Position numbers and translations under genes: made by a program
Assembly (NCBI GenBank): GCA_964539025.1
Contig: CAZIFA010000003.1
Span: 186,001-250,000, forward strand
Reading direction: 5' to 3'
DNA length: 64,000 nucleotides
Origin: Micavibrio_A sp964539025
Lineage (GTDB): Bacteria; Pseudomonadota; Alphaproteobacteria; Micavibrionales; Micavibrionaceae
Part shown: one piece after another, positions 28,641-36,730 of the stretch
Layout of the letters: each line of letters opens with the position of its first letter
How positions within the stretch are numbered: position 1 is the first letter of the stretch
The notes under the pieces: generated by a model
The model's database searches: none
What the model was told of the DNA's origin: nothing
What the model saw: only the letters and a program-made list of their open reading frames with translations

Positions 28641-28662
28641 TCTCTCGGGCATAATTAAAATA

Positions 28663-30915
28663 TCAAGCAGCCTGACTCCCCGAGCCTGGCTGTTTTCTTT
28701 CGAGGATATGCAAGATCGCATTTTTAAGATCGGCTTCGACGATCGGTTTGGACAGGTAATCATCCATCCCGGATTCAATGCATTTTTGTTTGTCTGCGAC
28801 CAACGCGTGGGCGGTCAGACCGATGATCGGCGTGCGGATAAGTGATTGCTCGTCCTCCACCTTGCGGATGATGCGCGATGCCGTCATTCCGTCCATCTCG
28901 GGCATCTGCACATCCATCAGGATCAAATCATAATGCTTGGCCTTCCAAAGCTGAATGGCCTCCAGCCCCGTCTTGGCGACGTCAAAATTGCAATCGAGCG
29001 CGTTTAGTATGTAACTCAATACCACCACGTTGCCTTCGTAATCTTCGACCACGAGAATGCGTTTTTTCTCACCAATCACGGCCTTGAGCCTGTCATTCAG
29101 TCTTTGCAACTGCACAACTTCGTTCATATCCACTGTGGAATCTGGCACCGCCTTGGTGAACGGCAGGATAAGCGAGAAAGTCGATCCCTGATTGACCCTG
29201 CTTTCCACCTTGATCGCGCCGCCCATGATCTCGGCAAGGCTGTTGCTAATGGCAAGCCCGAGGCCCGTGCCGCCATAGCGGCGTGAAACGGATGAATCCG
29301 CCTGCCTGAATTTTTCGAAAATATGTGGCAATGCGGATTCCGGAATCCCGATCCCGCTATCCTCCACGTCGATCCGTAAAACATGCGCATCGCCCACCGG
29401 CTCAATACGGCTCTTGATAGTGACATGACCTTTTTCGGTGAACTTGATCGCGTTACCGATCAGATTGATAAGGATCTGGCGCAAGCGCAGCTTATCGCCG
29501 TTGAACACAGTCTGCTCCAGTCCCTTATAATCGAAAATGAAATCAAGATATTTTTCGGACGCTTTGACCGACATCATACTGACAACCTGCCCGAACAATT
29601 CACCCAGCATGAATTTCTGATTATGCAGTTCCACCTCGCCGCTTTCGATCTTGGAAAAATCGAGAATGTCGGTAATCAATTCTTTAAGCGTTTCCGTGCT
29701 GGTCTTTAACGTGCGGACCAGCTTCTTGCTGCCTTCATCATTGATATGCGGCGACTGGCTCAATATTTCCGCGATGCCGCTGACGGCTGTGAGCGGCGTT
29801 CTTATTTCATGGCTCATATGGGCGAGGAATTCGCCCTTGGCTGCACTGGCGGCTTCGGCGCGGTCGCGCTCTTCTTTAAGCTGGCGTTCATGTTCCTTGA
29901 TATAGCTGATATCTGTGTGCGTGCCGATAAAGCGGGAGGGCTGCCCTTCCTCGTCGAATAACGCCTTGCCGCGCGACTGAATCCAGACCGGCTTGCCAGA
30001 TTTGTCCAGCATCCGGAACACACAGGAAAATTCTGACGAGCTGCCGTTGATATAATTATTGAACGTTTCCCAGAACAGACCTGAATCCTCGGGATGCAAA
30101 AGCTGCCGGAACAACTCCTCGCTGCCCCATATCTCGTAATCGCTATATCCAATCATCGCCTTGAACTGCGGTGACCAGAACACGTCATGGGTTTTTAAAT
30201 TCCAGTCGAACACCCCGTCATTCGATCCCCTGATGGCAAGACGCAACCGTTCCTCTGATTCCCGCAATGTCGTCTCGACTTCCGAAATTTTCGACTGCGC
30301 ACCTAAAAGATACCAGTTGAAAATCAGGATGATAAGCGCGGCAGCAATCCCGCCGATCAAAAGGCTTATCTGATACTGATCGATCGTCTTGCTCACCAGC
30401 AATTCGCGGGAGAGAAGCAGTTTGTATTCCTCGGCCAGAACGTCATTGGCGAGGCGGAGCATATTGTCTCGGATAACGACGAGACTCTCATAATCCGTCA
30501 ACAATGGGACAATTCCCGACGCCTTGAACTCTGCAATCTTCCTGTCCAGTTCATCTTTAAATTGCAAGGACAGATGATCTATCTCCGTCAGACGGCTGCT
30601 CTGCGCAGGATTATCTTTGACAAGCTCACGCAGCGCCCCGATCTCGCCCGACATCTTGATCTTCGATTTTTCAAAATTGCGCAGGCTCTCCTCGTTCTGC
30701 GTGAGGATATAATTGCGCTGCAGCGATATCGTCGCCACGATGCTGTTGATCACCGCCTGGGTGTCAATAATCACCTTTTGCGAAAGATTGACCTGCCGGT
30801 CGCTGGCCTTGATCGCGATGGACGAGTTATAGATATGATAGCCCAGCCCCGCGATACAGACGGCCAGTATGAAAGAAAAAACGATAAAATTCCGAAAAAT
30901 CCTGCGGTTTAGCAT
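28663..30915 (-). CDS. CHASE3 hybrid histidine kinase
   Basis: A 750-residue membrane kinase. TM1 about 8-28, a helical periplasmic CHASE3-like sensor (QVNLSQKVIIDTQAVINSIV..., about 40-180), TM2 about 183-205. A PAS/PAC domain with FDWNLKTHDVFWSPQF runs from about 225 to 345. HisKA has AHMSHEIRTPLTAVSGIAE; HATPase has DSGIGIPESALPHIFEKFRQ and GGTGLGLAISN. The C-terminal receiver has ILVVEDYEGN and LILMDVQMPEMDG. There is no Hpt domain, so a separate phosphotransfer protein is needed. It converges with the ECF sigma gene (22 bp apart at the 3' ends), suggesting but not proving a stress-signalling link. Confidence 0.92.
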   Translation of the reverse strand: MLNRRIFRNFIVFSFILAVCIAGLGYHIYNSSIAIKASDRQVNLSQKVIIDTQAVINSIVATISLQRNYILTQNEESLRNFEKSKIKMSGEIGALRELVKDNPAQSSRLTEIDHLSLQFKDELDRKIAEFKASGIVPLLTDYESLVVIRDNMLRLANDVLAEEYKLLLSRELLVSKTIDQYQISLLIGGIAAALIILIFNWYLLGAQSKISEVETTLRESEERLRLAIRGSNDGVFDWNLKTHDVFWSPQFKAMIGYSDYEIWGSEELFRQLLHPEDSGLFWETFNNYINGSSSEFSCVFRMLDKSGKPVWIQSRGKALFDEEGQPSRFIGTHTDISYIKEHERQLKEERDRAEAASAAKGEFLAHMSHEIRTPLTAVSGIAEILSQSPHINDEGSKKLVRTLKTSTETLKELITDILDFSKIESGEVELHNQKFMLGELFGQVVSMMSVKASEKYLDFIFDYKGLEQTVFNGDKLRLRQILINLIGNAIKFTEKGHVTIKSRIEPVGDAHVLRIDVEDSGIGIPESALPHIFEKFRQADSSVSRRYGGTGLGLAISNSLAEIMGGAIKVESRVNQGSTFSLILPFTKAVPDSTVDMNEVVQLQRLNDRLKAVIGEKKRILVVEDYEGNVVVLSYILNALDCNFDVAKTGLEAIQLWKAKHYDLILMDVQMPEMDGMTASRIIRKVEDEQSLIRTPIIGLTAHALVADKQKCIESGMDDYLSKPIVEADLKNAILHILERKQPGSGSQAA

Positions 30916-30992
30916 TCGGCCCTAATCTTCCGGCGGTCATAAAATAACTTGGATCCATTCATAAAAAACGCTTTTTAATACCCGGTCAACGA

Positions 30993-31022
30993 AAAAACGG
31001 CATCACGCCGATGCCGTTTTCT
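30993..31022 (-). terminator. Terminator of the DUF1328 gene
   Basis: A stem AAAACGGCATC/GATGCCGTTTT around a 5-nt loop, T-rich on the exit side on the minus strand, 15 bp after the stop. Confidence 0.8.
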
Positions 31023-31037
31023 TAAAGTTATATAGCT

Positions 31038-31214
31038 TTATACGGGCGGCGTACGGCCACGTATCGCGCCCATCGCGGCGGCGATCAGGAAAAGCACCAA
31101 AAAGACCACGAATATGATCTTGGCTATTTCCACGGCCGAGGCGGCAATACCCCCGAAACCGAAGATTGCGGCGACAATCGCCACCACCAGGAAGGCTAAG
31201 GCCCAATTTAGCAT
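31038..31214 (-). CDS. DUF1328 (YtjA-type) small membrane protein, 58 aa
   Basis: The protein reads MLNWALAFLVVAIVAAIFGF, then GGIAASAVEIAKIIFVVFLV and a short tail AAAMGAIRGRTPPV: two TM helices with a Gly/Ala hinge. This is the DUF1328 family, common in proteobacteria and often stress or stationary-phase induced. It has a good AAGGAG site before the ATG, an exact GGAAC-N17-CGTT promoter upstream and its own terminator. Biochemical role unknown. Confidence 0.88.
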   Translation of the reverse strand: MLNWALAFLVVAIVAAIFGFGGIAASAVEIAKIIFVVFLVLFLIAAAMGAIRGRTPPV

Positions 31215-31257
31215 TTTTTTCTCCTTGAATTCCTGTTAAAACAACTTATGGAACGCC

Positions 31258-31283
31258 AACGGCTTTGAGCCGCTGAAAGTTCC
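31258..31283 (-). promoter_or_regulatory. EcfG-type promoter (GGAAC-N17-CGTT) of the DUF1328 gene
   Basis: Minus strand GGAAC at 31279-31283, 17-bp spacer, CGTT at 31258-31261, 43 bp before the ATG at 31214. Confidence 0.75.
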
Positions 31284-31305
31284 ATGGCCCCGGAAAGGCC
31301 GCGTC

Positions 31306-31331
31306 GGAACCTATAACCAAGACCGGACGTT
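31306..31331 (+). promoter_or_regulatory. EcfG-type promoter (GGAAC-N17-CGTT) of the 58-aa anti-sigma-like gene
   Basis: Plus strand GGAAC at 31306-31310, 17-bp spacer, CGTT at 31328-31331, 34 bp before the ATG at 31366. It is back-to-back with the DUF1328 promoter, the two -35 boxes being 22 bp apart. Confidence 0.75.
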
Positions 31332-31365
31332 TTTTCCGTGCAGGAGCAAGGGACTGGCGCGCGTC

Positions 31366-31542
31366 ATGAATAGCAAGAATATCACCGATTACGACATACA
31401 GGCGCTCATAGACGGCCAGGTCGATGATAAAACCTCTGCTTGCCTGCTTGAGGAAGTAACCAAAGACCCCAACCTCTTCAACCGCTACCGTCTCTATTTA
31501 AAGCAGAAAAAACTGCTCAAATCATGGTGGAAAGACCATTGA
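31366..31542 (+). CDS. 58-aa protein resembling the N-terminal segment of anti-sigma factors
   Basis: The protein starts MNSKNITDYDIQALIDGQVD and ends LKQKKLLKSWWKDH. The DIQALIDGQVD...LLEEVTKDPNLFNRY pattern resembles the first 40-45 residues of membrane anti-sigma factors (the D-x-x-LxDGxLx...DPxxxxR motif), but the zinc-binding and TM parts are missing. A purine-rich stretch, caggagcaagg, precedes the start at some distance. It is driven by an exact EcfG-type promoter and lies about 2.7 kb from the ECF sigma gene. A small feedback inhibitor is one idea; it is not NepR, whose motif is absent. Function uncertain. Confidence 0.6.
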   Translation: MNSKNITDYDIQALIDGQVDDKTSACLLEEVTKDPNLFNRYRLYLKQKKLLKSWWKDH

Positions 31543-31625
31543 TATTCGCGAACGCGGTCCTACGTCATTGTTCTTGAGTATAACTCATCCTTCATAATTC
31601 ATTTACCTTAAGGAGACTTTTTTCC

Positions 31626-32198
31626 ATGAATAAGACCATTCTCGCCGCGATGGCCGCCGCTACGATTTTTAGCGCGCCGGCATTTGCCGCCGATACATAC
31701 AAACTTGATCCTTCGCACACAACCGTCATCTGGAACGTCAACCATTTGCAGTTTTCAAACCCGCACGGTCTTCTGTCGATGATCGAAGGCACGCTTACGC
31801 TCGATGAGGCCGATCCTTCCAAGAGCATGGTCGAAGCCACATGGAATGCAAAAAACCTGTCTACGGGAAATCCAAAATTCGACGATCATCTGCAAAATAA
31901 GGATTTTTTTAATATCGGCGAATTTCCCACCGCGCACTTCAAAAGCACCAAGGTGGAAAAGACCGGCGATAAAACCGCGAAGGTCACGGGCAATCTGACA
32001 CTGCTCAAGGAAACAAAACCGATCACGCTCAATGTGACGTTCAATCACAAGGGCGAACATCCTATGTCCAAAAAGCCGACGGTCGGCTTCACGGCGACAG
32101 GCGTGATCAAACGCTCTGAATTCGGCATGGGATACGGCGTGCCCAACGTCTCTGACGATGTGAATATCACCATCGAGGCCGAAGCCAACGCGGAATAA
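31626..32198 (+). CDS. YceI family periplasmic protein
   Basis: A 190-residue exported lipocalin-like protein. Signal peptide MNKTILAAMAAATIFSAPAFA, then DTYKLDPSHTTVIWNVNHLQ, the YceI opening. The beta-barrel strands FNIGEFPTAHFKSTKVE and GFTATGVIKRSEFGMGYGVP are family signatures. YceI proteins bind isoprenoid or amide lipids in a hydrophobic cavity; E. coli YceI is base-induced. AAGGAG lies about 8 bp before the start. A terminator follows, so it is a single-gene unit. No GGAAC promoter is visible. Confidence 0.93.
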   Translation: MNKTILAAMAAATIFSAPAFAADTYKLDPSHTTVIWNVNHLQFSNPHGLLSMIEGTLTLDEADPSKSMVEATWNAKNLSTGNPKFDDHLQNKDFFNIGEFPTAHFKSTKVEKTGDKTAKVTGNLTLLKETKPITLNVTFNHKGEHPMSKKPTVGFTATGVIKRSEFGMGYGVPNVSDDVNITIEAEANAE

Positions 32199-32212
32199 AA
32201 ATTTGAACGAAT

Positions 32213-32243
32213 TAAAAGCCGGGCAGAAATGTCCGGCTTTTTT
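32213..32243 (+). terminator. Terminator of the yceI-like gene
   Basis: AAAAGCCGG, a 10-nt loop, CCGGCTTTTTT, 15 bp after the YceI stop. Confidence 0.85.
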
Positions 32244-32251
32244 ATTTCACT

Positions 32252-32346
32252 GTCATCCCGACCGAACCCCGGCGAAAGCCGGGGGTAGTGGAGGGATCTT
32301 TGCATGACCCGTCTGCCATAGATCCTTCGACTACGCTCGGGATGAC
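32252..32346. repeat. Palindromic intergenic repeat, copy 1
   Basis: It begins GTCATCCCGACCG and ends GCTCGGGATGAC, with GGATCT near the middle of the left arm and AGATCC in the right arm. It lies between the convergent yceI-like and cysQ genes. Confidence 0.8.
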
Positions 32347-32356
32347 AATATAATTG

Positions 32357-33160
32357 TTATGCTAAAAAATTGCTTCTAGCCAGAAAACGCGGATTGATAA
32401 AATCGCTCTTCTCGCCATAGCGCAACGGCTCGCTGCCCTCCAGCGCCACAATCTCCCCGCCTGCCGCTTCTAAAATCGCCTGTCCCGCCGCCGTGTCCCA
32501 TTCATAGGTTTGTCCAAACCCCGGGCACAAATCTGCCTTGCCCATCGCGACCGCGCAGATTTTAAGCGAGCTTCCTTTTCGGATAATTTTTTCGACCTTT
32601 TGTTCTTCGAGATATTTATCGATCGCCGCATGTTCACGGTTCTTGCTGGTGATAACGACCAACCCGCCTTTGCCCGGATGCCGCACGCGGATCGGCTTTT
32701 CATGCTCGTTTTCCTCGGTCCAGCGCACCGCTGTGCCTTCGCCATAGGCGGAAAACATTTCACCGTGTGCGGGCGCATAAATTACGCCGAGCAATGGCAC
32801 GTTATTTTTGATCAGCGCAATATTCACCGTGAAATCGGGACTGCCATCGATAAATTCACGCGTGCCGTCCAGCGGATCGACCAGCCAGAAATATTCTGCG
32901 CCCTTTAAATCGGGTAATGCGCCTGCCGCGTGCGCTTCTTCGGCAATCACGGGAATATCGCCCACCTCGTCATGCAACGCCTTCGTGATAAATGCTTCCG
33001 CGCGCTTATCGGCTTCGGTCACGGGCGATCCGTCCGGCTTGAAATCAGGAGCGGCTTTTACGCCCTCGTCGAAATGTTCCAGCGTGATATGTCCTGCTTC
33101 CAAAGCAATCCTGCGCACGACATTGCACAAGGCAGGAAGGTGGTTCAGGAGTTTACTCAT
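32357..33160 (-). CDS. cysQ: 3'(2'),5'-bisphosphate nucleotidase CysQ
   Basis: A 267-residue inositol-monophosphatase-superfamily enzyme that removes phosphate from PAP/PAPS in sulfate assimilation. Metal-binding motifs: VIAEEAHAAG, WLVDPLDGTREFIDG (the canonical DPxDGT) and the late YEWDTAAGQAILEAAGG. Start: MSKLLNHLPALC at 33160; upstream in-frame codons run into the adjacent palindromic repeat. The length matches CysQ (about 250-270). It is followed on the same strand by no other gene; a palindromic repeat separates it from yceI. Confidence 0.92.
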   Translation of the reverse strand: MSKLLNHLPALCNVVRRIALEAGHITLEHFDEGVKAAPDFKPDGSPVTEADKRAEAFITKALHDEVGDIPVIAEEAHAAGALPDLKGAEYFWLVDPLDGTREFIDGSPDFTVNIALIKNNVPLLGVIYAPAHGEMFSAYGEGTAVRWTEENEHEKPIRVRHPGKGGLVVITSKNREHAAIDKYLEEQKVEKIIRKGSSLKICAVAMGKADLCPGFGQTYEWDTAAGQAILEAAGGEIVALEGSEPLRYGEKSDFINPRFLARSNFLA

Positions 33161-33172
33161 AATATAATCTCC

Positions 33173-33213
33173 GTCATTCCGAACGGCTTGCCGCAGGCAA
33201 GACGGAGGAATCT
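33173..33213. repeat. Half copy of the palindromic repeat inside the GIY-YIG 3' end
   Basis: GTCATTCCGAACG...GGAATCTT with its own small hairpin (CTTGCCGCAGGCAAG). It forms the 3' end of the GIY-YIG gene and the leader of cysQ. Confidence 0.65.
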
Positions 33214-33503
33214 TCGAACCATCCGTTGGCCAGATCGGTCCATTCCGCATTCATAGAACGTATCAATCGATCTTTCTTTTCCCTGCGCCATGCCTTTATT
33301 TCTTTTTCGCGTTGGATCGCTGTTTCAATAGCATTATGTTTTTCAAAATATAAAAGTTTTGTAAGATTATAACGGGAAGAAAAACCTTTGATCAATTTAT
33401 GCTTATGCTGATAAATACGCTTTTCTAAATCACTGGTAACGCCAATATAGATGACATCGCCAGCCCAGTTGCCGATTATATAAACGTAATCGCCTTTTTC
33501 CAT
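33174..33503 (-). CDS. Small GIY-YIG nuclease-family protein (copy 1)
   Basis: A 109-residue single-domain protein. The GIY-YIG core is YVYIIGN...VIYIGVTSDLEKRIYQHK, with the conserved Arg in the following helix and later residues KLLYFEKHNAIETAIQREKE. This is the stand-alone COG2827/URI-like subfamily, structurally related to UvrC and homing nucleases. Its last codons (SSVLPAASRSE) are encoded by the arm of a palindromic repeat (33173-33213), and another copy of the repeat lies just upstream (33518-33594). Repair or recombination roles are speculated for the family; no function is proven. Confidence 0.85.
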   Translation of the reverse strand: MEKGDYVYIIGNWAGDVIYIGVTSDLEKRIYQHKHKLIKGFSSRYNLTKLLYFEKHNAIETAIQREKEIKAWRREKKDRLIRSMNAEWTDLANGWFEDSSVLPAASRSE

Positions 33504-33517
33504 GTACCTATTTTAGC

Positions 33518-33594
33518 GTCATTCCATGCGAATGCGAGGAATCTTTTCTATATCGGATAGGTCAAAGATCCCTCCGCTGCGCGTTCGGGATGAC
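33518..33594. repeat. Palindromic intergenic repeat, copy 2
   Basis: GTCATTCCATGCG to CGTTCGGGATGAC, between the GIY-YIG gene and ugd. Confidence 0.75.
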
Positions 33595-33597
33595 GTA

Positions 33598-34941
33598 TTA
33601 AACGGCGCGGAGTTTTTTTGCAGCCGCAGGCTCAACATCCGGACGACCGATGGATACGTAATGAAACCCATGCGGAGCGATCTCGCTTACCTTATAGATA
33701 TTGCGAAGATCGATCAGGCGCCTGCTTTTCATACTGGCCGCAATGCGGGTCAGATCCAGCGCACGATATTCATTCCACTCTGTGATGATGACAAGCGCAT
33801 CCGCGCCGTCCGCCACCGCATAGGGATCTTCTTCCCAGTGCACATCTTTCAAAATTTTCTTTGCCTGTTCCATCGCAATCGGATCATGCGCATGCACCTT
33901 CGCGCCAAGTTTTTGCAGGATCGGCAAAATCACGAGACTCGGCGCATCGCGCACATCATCCGTGTTCGGCTTGAACGAAACGCCGAGTATACCGATCTTC
34001 ATGCCTTTGATGTTGCCGCCACACGCCGCGATAATTTTTTGCGCCATCTGCTGCTGGCGGTCAGCATTGACTTCAACTACGGCCTCGACCAGCTTTTGCG
34101 GCGCGTTGTATTTACGCCCCGTCTGGGTCAACGCCAACGTGTCTTTGGGAAAGCACGACCCACCGTAACCGGGGCCTGCGTGTAAAAACTTTGAACCGAT
34201 ACGGCCATCAAGCCCGATCGCTTTCGAAACATGCTGGACATTCGCACCCGCCGCTTCACACAAATTCGCGATCTCGTTGATGAAAGTGATCTTGGTGGCC
34301 AGAAACGCGTTCGCCGCGTATTTGATGATCTCTGAAGTTTCCGGGCTCGTCACAACAATCGGCGTCTCGTTGATAAACAACGGTCGGTACAACGCGCGCA
34401 TAACATTTTCCGCGCGCTCGGATGAACATCCCACGACGACGCGATCGGGACGCATGAAATCATTGATCGCGGCGCCTTCGCGCAAAAATTCAGGGTTGGA
34501 GCAAACATCGACGTCTTTCTCACGGCCCATCTCGCGCACGATTTTCTCGATCTCCCGCGCTGTGCCGACCGGCACGGTCGATTTGGTGACAAGCACGGTA
34601 TGGCCCTCAACCGCACGGATAATCTCACGCGCAGCTTCATACACGTAAGTTAAGTCCGCATGGCCGTCCGTCTTGCGCGACGGCGTGCCGACCGCGATGA
34701 ACACCGCGTCCGCGCCCTTCACGGCTTCTTTTAAATCTGTTGTGAATGTCAGACGCCCGGCTTTAACTTGCTTTTCGACCAAATCGTCGAGACCCGGCTC
34801 GTAAATCGGAATTTCGCCTTTTTTCAGTCGCGCAATTTTATCGGCATCCTTGTCGACGCAGCAGACATTGACGCCGAATTCGGCAAAACATGTTCCCGAA
34901 ACCAGACCGACATAACCCGTACCTACAACACCGATGCGCAT
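33598..34941 (-). CDS. ugd: UDP-glucose 6-dehydrogenase
   Basis: A 447-residue NAD-dependent enzyme that makes UDP-glucuronate. N-terminal Rossmann motif MRIGVVGTGYVGLVSGTCFA; catalytic Cys in GPGYGGSCFPKDTLAL; conserved ATKITFINEIANLCE helix and NTDDVRDAPSL near the UDP-sugar site; GILGVSFKPNTDD is also typical. The length is standard. The precursor feeds acidic exopolysaccharide or modified lipid A and complements the GDP-mannose genes at 20.6-23.6 kb. It is a single gene with a palindromic repeat at its 3' side. Confidence 0.95.
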   Translation of the reverse strand: MRIGVVGTGYVGLVSGTCFAEFGVNVCCVDKDADKIARLKKGEIPIYEPGLDDLVEKQVKAGRLTFTTDLKEAVKGADAVFIAVGTPSRKTDGHADLTYVYEAAREIIRAVEGHTVLVTKSTVPVGTAREIEKIVREMGREKDVDVCSNPEFLREGAAINDFMRPDRVVVGCSSERAENVMRALYRPLFINETPIVVTSPETSEIIKYAANAFLATKITFINEIANLCEAAGANVQHVSKAIGLDGRIGSKFLHAGPGYGGSCFPKDTLALTQTGRKYNAPQKLVEAVVEVNADRQQQMAQKIIAACGGNIKGMKIGILGVSFKPNTDDVRDAPSLVILPILQKLGAKVHAHDPIAMEQAKKILKDVHWEEDPYAVADGADALVIITEWNEYRALDLTRIAASMKSRRLIDLRNIYKVSEIAPHGFHYVSIGRPDVEPAAAKKLRAV

Positions 34942-35169
34942 GTTTTACGCTCCCTATCGTTTTTTGTTTTCCGAACGCGCAAAACCTATCGGATTTCATG
35001 GCGCGGACAAAGAAAGAAATAGACCAAAAGTCACGCCGTCATACCACTTAAAGTTATGAAAAAACCAGCCTTTTTTCCCTGATTTGCACTCATTCGGGCT
35101 TTTTTCGTAGGGTGATGCCTGTTATAACAACCTATACGTTAATCATTTTCCTGTTAAAGAGCGGATTCT

Positions 35170-35943
35170 ATGGCAAAAAATTCTTCCCCTACCCCCGAAA
35201 AAGCGCCTGCGGCCTCGATGCCGCTTTTCTACAAGAACCCGGCCCCTCTCGATGCGAAACTTCACGCCAAAATGGCGCTTAAGAAGAATTTCGGGCTGGG
35301 CTTCACCAAAGGCGTGAACGCGGTTCCGATCAACCTGATCGAAATGCCTCAGATCTGCCATTACTACCCGATCGCCTTTTCGCCGGACGCCACCGGAACG
35401 CCGGTTGCGATCATGGGTCTGCGCGACAATGAAAACCTGTTCCTTAACGATAAGGGCGAATGGGAAGAAGACACCTATATCCCCGCCTATATCCGCCGCT
35501 ATCCGTTTATCTTCTCGGAAATGCCCGGCAATGACCAACTCTCGCTGTGCGTCGATATGAATGACAACATCATTGATAAGGACGGTGAACAGAAATTCTT
35601 CGATGCCGAAGGCAAGCCTTCGACGCTCTCGCAGAATGCATTGGAATTTTGCAAATCCTACCACGCCGCCGCACAGCACACGATCGAGTTTGGCAAGGCG
35701 CTTGCCAAAGCGGGCCTTCTGGTCGAACGTCAGGCCGAAATCGTCATCGGCCCCGGCAAGAAAATCAACTTCTCGGGTTTCCGCATCGTCGATGAAGCGA
35801 AACTCGCTGATCTGGATGACAAAACCTTCGCCGAATGGCGCAAGAAAGGCTGGCTGCCATTCATTTACGCACATCTTTTTTCGGGTGCTCAGTGGCAAAG
35901 ATTGACGCGCCTGCTAAACAAGCGTATGGAAAATAAAGCCTAA
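35170..35943 (+). CDS. SapC family protein
   Basis: A 257-residue protein. MPLFYKNPAPLDAKLHAKM, then FGFTKGVNAVPINLIEMPQI-like spacing, HYYPIAF, IPAYIRRYPFIFSE and the C-terminal FRIVDEAKLADLDDKTFAEW are the hallmarks of the SapC family (named after a Campylobacter S-layer cluster gene). There are no membrane segments or signal peptide. Family function is unproven. The HTH/coiled-coil gene starts 29 bp downstream on the same strand, so the two may be one operon. Confidence 0.88.
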   Translation: MAKNSSPTPEKAPAASMPLFYKNPAPLDAKLHAKMALKKNFGLGFTKGVNAVPINLIEMPQICHYYPIAFSPDATGTPVAIMGLRDNENLFLNDKGEWEEDTYIPAYIRRYPFIFSEMPGNDQLSLCVDMNDNIIDKDGEQKFFDAEGKPSTLSQNALEFCKSYHAAAQHTIEFGKALAKAGLLVERQAEIVIGPGKKINFSGFRIVDEAKLADLDDKTFAEWRKKGWLPFIYAHLFSGAQWQRLTRLLNKRMENKA

Positions 35944-35972
35944 TAGGGAAATTCAAAAAGGGAACCAATCGC

Positions 35973-36554
35973 ATGGCAAAAGTAGGTGCACAGCGCGCGG
36001 CGGAACTGACGGGCCGTTCTAAATCAACCGTCCAGCGTTCTATGAACAGCGGCAAACTCTCGTTCGAAATCGACGCCAACGGACGCCGCCTGATCGATGT
36101 TTCGGAACTGGATCGCGTGTTTGGTCTTCTGCCGCAAAATGGCGCCGCCAACAATGCTCCCTCTTCGCAGGAAACGACCTCGCAGACGGAACTGCAGCGC
36201 GCCGCAGACATGCTTGAAATCGAACGCCTGAAAATGCGCGTGCGTGCTCTGGAAGACCAACTCGAAATGACCCGCGAACAACTCGAAGATATGCGTGGCC
36301 AACGCGACCTGTGGCAAAAACAATCGCAACAGATACTGATCACCAGCCAGTACAGCCAGCGTCAGGCGGAGGAACTCAAAGAAGAGCTGCGCCAGCGCGA
36401 AGAACGTGGCCGCATCGCCAAACAAAAAATGCTCGAAGACCGCATGAAACGCATGCAGGGCGGCAATGAAAACATGCAAAGCCAACAGGCTCCGCAAAAC
36501 GGCCTGAACTTTCAGGGCCTCTGGAACAAGATCAAGGGCGGCAAGGCGGCCTAA
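35973..36554 (+). CDS. Helix-turn-helix/coiled-coil DNA-binding-like protein
   Basis: A 193-residue protein. Residues 1-50 look like a MerR/excisionase-type helix-turn-helix (AQRAAELTGRSKSTVQRSMN, GKLSFEIDANGRRLIDVSEL), where the second part is the wing. Residues 70-165 are an uninterrupted charged coiled coil (RMRVRALEDQLEMTREQLED and onward, very Gln/Glu/Arg rich). The tail is Gln/Asn rich. This resembles plasmid-type KfrA or small nucleoid-associated proteins: a DNA-binding head on a long coiled stalk. It follows the SapC gene; the pairing has no known explanation. Confidence 0.7.
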   Translation: MAKVGAQRAAELTGRSKSTVQRSMNSGKLSFEIDANGRRLIDVSELDRVFGLLPQNGAANNAPSSQETTSQTELQRAADMLEIERLKMRVRALEDQLEMTREQLEDMRGQRDLWQKQSQQILITSQYSQRQAEELKEELRQREERGRIAKQKMLEDRMKRMQGGNENMQSQQAPQNGLNFQGLWNKIKGGKAA

Positions 36555-36562
36555 CCTTCTTC

Positions 36563-36680
36563 GTCATCCCGGAAACTATGTCGAGCTAGGCCAAAGGCCT
36601 TAGTGAGACTTGTTATCCGGGATCTTTTTATCTCTTGTCTACATAAGATCCCGGATCGCGCTTCGCTTGTCCGGGATGAC
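36563..36680. repeat. Palindromic intergenic repeat, copy 3 (longest, 118 bp)
   Basis: GTCATCCCGGAAAC... to ...GTCCGGGATGAC with an inner CCGGGATCTTTTT/AAGATCCCGG pairing. Confidence 0.75.
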
Positions 36681-36730
36681 AGTTTGAGGGTTTTTTACCC
36701 GCCGCTCAGAAATATGCTACGATATTTCTT

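Noticed and set aside
28663..28700. Hairpin CAGCC...GGCTG with T-run at the ECF sigma 3' end as terminator.
   Set aside because: It lies inside the coding end of the opposing kinase and the stem is only 5 bp; too weak to call.
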